From Streptomyces asoensis (GTDB taxonomy: Bacteria; Actinomycetota; Actinomycetes; Streptomycetales; Streptomycetaceae): 64,000 nucleotides of DNA. Made by a program: the position numbers and the translations under genes. Positions within the stretch are counted from its first letter, which is position 1; each line of letters opens with the position of its first letter. A model generated the notes under the pieces. That model ran no database searches. It saw only the letters and a program-made list of their open reading frames with translations, and was not told the DNA's origin. The stretch is from assembly GCF_013085465.1 (NCBI RefSeq), contig NZ_CP049838.1:372001-436000 (forward strand), given 5' to 3'. Shown here one piece after another: positions 60,042 through 64,000 of the stretch.

Positions 60042-60979
60042 ACGACGTCCTCGTCCTCGACCGGGCGGCCACCGCGGCGGCCCTCGACCCGCGCCGCCTG
60101 ATGGCCGCCGTGTCCGACGCGCTCGTCGCCGTGGCACGGGACGCGGTGTCCGCGCCGCCCCGGATAGCGGCCTTCGCGCCCGGCGGTCTGCTGGGCGCCA
60201 TGCCCGGATACGTGCCGGGTCTCGGCCTCGCGGCGAAACTCGTGTCGGTGTTCGCCGACCCCGCCCGCCCCGGGCGCAGCACCCACCGGGGCATCGTGGC
60301 CCTCTTCGATCCCGAGGACGGCCGTCCCCTGGCCGTCATGGACGCCGAACCCGTGACGGCCTGGCGCACCGCGGCGGCCGCCACGCACAGCGCCTGGACC
60401 CTGGCCCGACCGGGACCCGTCGTGGTCATCGGCACCGGCGCCCAGGCCCGGGCCCAGGTCTCCCTCCTCGCCGCGCTCCACCCGGCCGAACCCGTCACCG
60501 TCGCGGGCCGCGACCCCGAAGCGGCCCGCGTGCTGGCCGCCCTGCACCCACTGGGCCGTGCGACGGACGGCATCGAGACCGCCGTACGCGAGGCGGCCAC
60601 CGTGTACTGCTGCACCGGCGCGACCCGCCCCGTCCTGCGCCGCGCATGGCTCGCCCCGGGCACCCACGTCAGCTCGGTCGGCGGCTCCCACGGACCCGAA
60701 CTCGACGACGACACCATCCGGAACGCCGCACTCTTCACCGAGTGGCACGGCGCCGCCACGACTCCCCCGCCCTCCGGCGCCCACGAGTTGCAGCGGCTGC
60801 CCGGGGACCGCGACGTCGTCCTCCTCGGCTCCGTCCTGTGCCGCGAGGCCCCCGGCCGGACCTCCCCGGATCAGCTCACCGTCTTCAAGTCCACCGGCCA
60901 CGCCGCCCTGGACGTGGCCGCCGCACACGTCGTCCACCGCACGGCGACCGGCCGCCGTGCGGACGAGCTGCCCCGCTAG
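60038..60979 (+). CDS. Ornithine cyclodeaminase/mu-crystallin-family dehydrogenase
   Basis: A 313-residue NAD(P)-binding enzyme. The first part has RLMAAVSDALVAVARDAVSA and the substrate-binding LAAKLVSVFADP with Lys; the Rossmann motif VVVIGTGAQARAQVSLLAAL (about 128-147) is followed by PVTVAGRDPEAARVLAAL and STGHAALDVAAAHVVHR, typical of the family. Members form proline from ornithine, or reduce imines such as ketimines of sarcosine, lysine or dimethylated amino acids. GTG 60038 overlaps the IclR stop, so regulator and enzyme are co-translated. In this module it probably handles an amino acid released by the peptidase-like enzymes. Confidence 0.9.
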   Translation: MNDVLVLDRAATAAALDPRRLMAAVSDALVAVARDAVSAPPRIAAFAPGGLLGAMPGYVPGLGLAAKLVSVFADPARPGRSTHRGIVALFDPEDGRPLAVMDAEPVTAWRTAAAATHSAWTLARPGPVVVIGTGAQARAQVSLLAALHPAEPVTVAGRDPEAARVLAALHPLGRATDGIETAVREAATVYCCTGATRPVLRRAWLAPGTHVSSVGGSHGPELDDDTIRNAALFTEWHGAATTPPPSGAHELQRLPGDRDVVLLGSVLCREAPGRTSPDQLTVFKSTGHAALDVAAAHVVHRTATGRRADELPR

Positions 60980-61267
60980 CGCGCGACACCGAGCGCCGCC
61001 CGACCCTCACCAACCTCCCCCGGCACCCGTTCGAACGATGCGACCCGCGCTGCCCGCACAGCACCGCCGCGCCCTCTCAGCACACCCGTCACTCGCACAA
61101 CATCCGAGGTCAGAGCGCCGCAAGGGTTCTCACCAGGGAGTTCACGGAAGTCTCTGCGCGCGGTCCGACACCCGCATAGCGTGCGGTCACCCGAACACAC
61201 GCACCGCTCCCCCACGTTCGCGCGGTCCGCACCCCTTGGGGCCCACGACCCAGTAGGAGATCTTGGG
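60980..61267. other. Gap before the symporter genes, no gene seen
   Basis: This 288-bp stretch lies between the cyclodeaminase-like gene and the DUF485 gene, both rightward. It holds AGGAG ahead of 61268 and no ORF with convincing composition. It may contain the symporter promoter; I see no inverted repeat like 59152-59170. Confidence 0.35.
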
Positions 61268-61702
61268 ATGTCCACCGACAGCTCCGACTTATACCCGGCG
61301 CGGCACCGGCCCGGACGGCACGCCTCCCCCGCCGCGACCCCGCAGTGGGCCACCCCGCAGGAACAGACGCATCTGCCGCACCGCACCCGCCCGTTGAGCG
61401 GCAGTCACCGCGACCTCCGCCGCCTGCGCCGGGCCTGTCGCTGGCAGCGGCGCGTCGCCACGTTCGCCGCGCTCGGCTACTTCGCCGTCTTCCTCACCCT
61501 CACCGTCGAAGCCCCCTCCGTCATGACCCGCCTCGCGCCGGGCGGCCTTCCCACCGGACTCCTCCTCGCCCTGGTGCAACTGCCCGTCACCTGGCTGGCC
61601 GTACTCCTGTACGAGTACACCGCGCGCCGGTACGTCGACCCGCTGGCCCGGCGCGTTCACCGCCGACCCGACCCCGTCCCGCACGAGGAGCCACGGTCGT
61701 GA
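61268..61702 (+). CDS. DUF485-family small membrane protein of a symporter pair
   Basis: A 144-residue protein with a 60-residue hydrophilic N-terminus and two membrane helices: VATFAALGYFAVFLTLTV and GLLLALVQLPVTWLAVLLYE, with a basic motif RLRRACRWQRR before the first. The pattern is that of DUF485/YjcH proteins, which accompany cation/acetate (ActP-type) symporters. The ATG at 61268 follows AGGAGATC. It overlaps the symporter gene by 4 bp (GTGA), as YjcH does with ActP. It probably helps assembly or stability of the transporter. Confidence 0.85.
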   Translation: MSTDSSDLYPARHRPGRHASPAATPQWATPQEQTHLPHRTRPLSGSHRDLRRLRRACRWQRRVATFAALGYFAVFLTLTVEAPSVMTRLAPGGLPTGLLLALVQLPVTWLAVLLYEYTARRYVDPLARRVHRRPDPVPHEEPRS

Positions 61703-63309
61703 CGGACTTCGACGGCTCCGCGCAGTCCTGGTCCCTGGTGGCGTTCTCCAGTGTCGTGGCCCTGACGCTCATGCTGTGCGTGCTCACCGGACCCGACCGC
61801 GACGACCTAGACGAGTTCTACACCGGCTACCGCTCCCTGTCGCCCCTGCGCAACGGCCTGGCCATCGCCGGTGACTACATCTCCGCCGCCACCGTGCTCA
61901 CCATCGGCGGGGTCATCGCACTGTGCGGCTACGACGGTGTCGTACTGGCCCTGAGCACCGTGCTGTCCTTGCTGCTCCTGATGGTCCTGCTGGCCGAACC
62001 CCTGCATCACACCGGCCGGTTCACCATGGCCGACGCACTCGGCAGACGGCTGCCCGGCCGCGCGGTGCGCATCACCGCGTGTGTCGTCACCCTCGCCTCG
62101 CTGGTGCCGATGATGGTCGTACAACTGGCCGGGGTGGGCCAGTTGCTGGCGTACGTCCTCGGTTTCTCCGACAGCGCGATGCGGACCGGCTGCATCGTCG
62201 GGGCGGGCACCCTGATGATCAGCTACGCGGCCATCGGGGGCATGCGGGGTACCGCCCTGATCCAGATCCTCAAGACGGTGATCCTGCTCGGGTCCGGACT
62301 GATCGTCGCCGGACTCATCCTGCACACCTTCGGCTGGAGCCCCCGGACCCTGTTCCAGACCGCCGCCCACGGCAGTGGCGCCGAGGAGAACTTCCTGCGC
62401 TACGGCCTTCAGTTCGCCAACGGGCCGCACCGCGGCCTCGACATGGTGAGCACCCAGTGCGCCATCGTGCTGGGCGGCGCCTGTCTGCCGCACGTCACGA
62501 TGCGGATGTACACCGCCGGCAGCGCTCCCCAGGTGCGCCGCGCGATGTCCTGGGCGATCTCGACGGTCACCCTGTTCATCGCCGTGATCACCGTCATCGG
62601 CGTGGGCGCCACGGCCCTCATCGGGCGCGCGGGCGTCGCCGGAGCCGACCCGCGCGGCAACACCGCCTACCTGCTCGGTTCGCGCGCCGCGTTCGGGATG
62701 CATCTCTCCCGCCCGGAGAGCCTGCTGTTCGCCACCGTCACGACGGCGATCTTCCTGACTCTGCTGGCCTCCGTGGCGAGCATGACGCTGGCCTGCGCCA
62801 ACTCCCTGGCCCACGACATCGCCGCCGCCCGCCCCAACGTCTCGCCGCTGCGCGAGATGGCCCTGGCGCGGCTGGCCGCCCTGGCCGTCGGCCTCCCCGT
62901 CATCCTGCTCGCCGTCATGGCCCAGCACCGCAGCCTCCAGCCCCTCGCCACCGTCTCCTTCTGCCTCGGCGCGTCGGCCATCGCCCCCGCCCTCGTCTAC
63001 AGCCTCTTCTGGCGGCGCTTCACACGCGCCGGCCTGCTGTGCACGCTCATCGGCGGATCGGTCAGCGTCCTCGTCCTGATGACCGGCACCAACCTCGTCT
63101 CCGGCTCTCCCGGATCGGCGTTCCCGGAAGTCGACTTCAACTGGTTCCCCTTCACGACCACAGCTCTCGTCTCGGTACCGGCGGGCTTCCTCTGCGGCCT
63201 GCTCGGCACCGTCCTGTCCGGCAGGAAGGCGACCGCACGCGAACGCGATCGCTACGCCGCCATCGAAGCCGTCCTCCTCGCCGGACCGCCAAGTCCCAGG
63301 AGCCGCTGA
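61699..63309 (+). CDS. Sodium:solute symporter (ActP-like)
   Basis: A 536-residue SSF-family transporter with about 13 membrane helices. Characteristic pieces are DEFYTGYRSLSPLRNGLAIAGDYISAATVL in the first helices, SYAAIGGMRGTALIQILKTV near helix 5, and FLTLLASVASMTLACANSLAHDI near helix 10. Family members import acetate, pyruvate, proline or other organic anions with Na+ or H+. Here its neighbours are amino-acid or amide enzymes, so an organic acid or amino acid seems more likely than acetate. Start GTG 61699 overlaps the DUF485 stop. Length is normal. Confidence 0.9.
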   Translation: MTDFDGSAQSWSLVAFSSVVALTLMLCVLTGPDRDDLDEFYTGYRSLSPLRNGLAIAGDYISAATVLTIGGVIALCGYDGVVLALSTVLSLLLLMVLLAEPLHHTGRFTMADALGRRLPGRAVRITACVVTLASLVPMMVVQLAGVGQLLAYVLGFSDSAMRTGCIVGAGTLMISYAAIGGMRGTALIQILKTVILLGSGLIVAGLILHTFGWSPRTLFQTAAHGSGAEENFLRYGLQFANGPHRGLDMVSTQCAIVLGGACLPHVTMRMYTAGSAPQVRRAMSWAISTVTLFIAVITVIGVGATALIGRAGVAGADPRGNTAYLLGSRAAFGMHLSRPESLLFATVTTAIFLTLLASVASMTLACANSLAHDIAAARPNVSPLREMALARLAALAVGLPVILLAVMAQHRSLQPLATVSFCLGASAIAPALVYSLFWRRFTRAGLLCTLIGGSVSVLVLMTGTNLVSGSPGSAFPEVDFNWFPFTTTALVSVPAGFLCGLLGTVLSGRKATARERDRYAAIEAVLLAGPPSPRSR

Positions 63310-63319
63310 ACCCGGCCCG

Positions 63320-63400
63320 GCCTGGACCGCCGTGAACCGCCCGGCCTGAACCGGACCGGCTGGACCGACCCGGACCGGACCGGCCCGGCCCGACGGCCTC
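63320..63400 (+). repeat. Degenerate CCGGACCGG-type low-complexity tract
   Basis: Starting 11 bp after the symporter stop, the sequence consists of imperfect repeats built from CCGG, GGACCG and CGGCC. It is probably slippage-derived. The stretch 63401-63592 before the next gene holds nothing recognisable besides GGAGAGG near its end. Confidence 0.6.
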
Positions 63401-63592
63401 GACATGTCCGACGGCCGGGACATGGGCCGCAGGGTGAGCAGCGGGCCGAAGGCCAGGCGCAGCCGTGTCCCCGAGCCGAGCATGATCGTTACTCCCGTTG
63501 CCGAACGGCCACCACGTGGTGAGCGCATCGGCATCCACTCATGTGTGCTCCGTCCGAGGCGCGCACACCGTCAGCGGAGAGGAACTGCTCTG

Positions 63593-64000
63593 GTGAGCGG
63601 CTGGATCACCGTCGGTCTCGGAACCGCCGCCGCGCTCTGCCCCCTGCCGGGCGCCGGCGGACCCGCGGTCGTCGTCCACACCACCCCCACCACCACGCAC
63701 GTGGTGATGTGTTCCGCCGACGGCTGGGTCGAGATCGGCGCCCCCTCCCGGCAGCGCCCCGCCGCCCCTTCGTCGCCTCCGCCCGCATCACGGCCACCGC
63801 GCACGCCGGTCCCTTCGACACGGGCGGAACAGGCAGCACAGGCGCCTCGCCCTGTCGGCGCCCCACCGGCTCCGTCCCCGTCGGGAGCCCCGCTCCCCCG
63901 GCCCGTCGAACACCGGGTGCCCGCGTCGGAACCGCTGCCCGAGGCCGACGCCGTCGTCGCCGACCCGCCCGCCCCCGCACCTGCCCTCGCACCCGCCCCG
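63593..64000 (+). CDS. Proline/alanine-rich protein of unknown function (partial, continues past window)
   Basis: The reading frame starts with GTG 63593 and is open to the end of the window. The first 35 residues read SGWITVGLGTAAALCPLPGA, then a Thr/His stretch VVVHTTPTTTHVVMCSADGW, and then a long, disordered Pro/Ala/Ser/Arg-rich region with PPAPAPALAPAP near the window end. The beginning is too short and polar for a signal peptide, although a weak hydrophobic segment is present. GGAGAGG lies about 10 bp before the GTG. I do not recognise a family, and the globular part, if any, is outside the window. Confidence 0.5.
   Translation, partial: MSGWITVGLGTAAALCPLPGAGGPAVVVHTTPTTTHVVMCSADGWVEIGAPSRQRPAAPSSPPPASRPPRTPVPSTRAEQAAQAPRPVGAPPAPSPSGAPLPRPVEHRVPASEPLPEADAVVADPPAPAPALAPAP

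Noticed and set aside
57896..60979. Single 1027-codon frame spanning amidohydrolase antisense, IclR region and cyclodeaminase gene
   Set aside because: Only its last third is real; the GTG at 60038 with overlap to the IclR stop is the proper start.

Overview
The window is high-GC actinomycete DNA, almost certainly a Streptomyces chromosome. Codons are strongly G/C-biased at third positions, GTG and TTG starts are common, many adjacent genes overlap by 4 bp (ATGA/GTGA), and the families present are Streptomyces-typical (SigE-type sigma factor, MmyB-like XRE regulator, mycothiol-dependent isomerase-like protein, acyl-CoA carboxylase epsilon subunit, DUF5958, DUF6000). It reads as an accessory region, possibly an arm: carbohydrate genes each with a local repressor, many gene remnants, one insertion sequence, and no tRNA, rRNA or CRISPR that I can see.

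Layout. 0-9.4 kb: end of a short-chain dehydrogenase, an NmrA remnant, a PPOX flavoprotein, a GH2 beta-galactosidase with its LacI repressor and a 46-bp operator palindrome, a small secreted protein, an ABM monooxygenase, then a scar where WD40 and TetR remnants abut. 8.4-17.8 kb: an MmyB-like XRE regulator, an internally deleted MFS gene, an aldo/keto reductase, an NAD(P)-binding protein and a lipidated flavodoxin, then a three-subunit molybdenum hydroxylase with XdhC. Two 50-bp elements with three CCTGNCA repeats at identical spacing precede the MFS remnant and the hydroxylase, suggesting one regulon. 17.9-21.9 kb: remnants of a rhamnosidase and a solute-binding protein, then MarR, DsbA-like, metallo-hydrolase-like and NTF2-like genes.

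21.9-27.4 kb: a plant polysaccharide locus (GH43, a decayed arabinofuranosidase-like gene, a XylR-like LacI regulator, a secreted GH5) with GAAA-N-TTTC sites. 27.4-33.3 kb: aldo/keto reductase remnants, a DUF6000-DUF5958 pair, two membrane proteins, and a quinone-reductase-like gene with a TetR regulator and twin operators. 33.3-42.5 kb: DUF427 protein, GH43, MFS transporter, TetR, GH78 rhamnosidase and GH3 glucosidase; a shared TetR-type operator lies at both control points, so these form a small hemicellulose/rhamnoside regulon. 42.7-49.6 kb: HATPase, DUF3253, acyl-CoA carboxylase beta with an upstream epsilon subunit, SigE-type sigma factor with a membrane partner, NTF2/MarR divergent pair, amphi-Trp protein, flavin reductase.

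49.9-55.8 kb: a 507-residue protein resembling cargo of extracellular contractile injection systems, a mycothiol-enzyme-like protein, a membrane protein, a secreted Ig-like protein and a PRC-barrel protein. 55.86-56.75 kb: a complete IS5-family element whose transposase needs a -1 frameshift; it sits exactly at the stop codon of a peptidase M19-like gene. 56.7-63.3 kb: M19-like protein, amidohydrolase, IclR regulator, ornithine cyclodeaminase-like enzyme, DUF485 protein and sodium:solute symporter, which look like one uptake and catabolic module for a peptide- or amide-type compound. The window ends inside a proline-rich gene.
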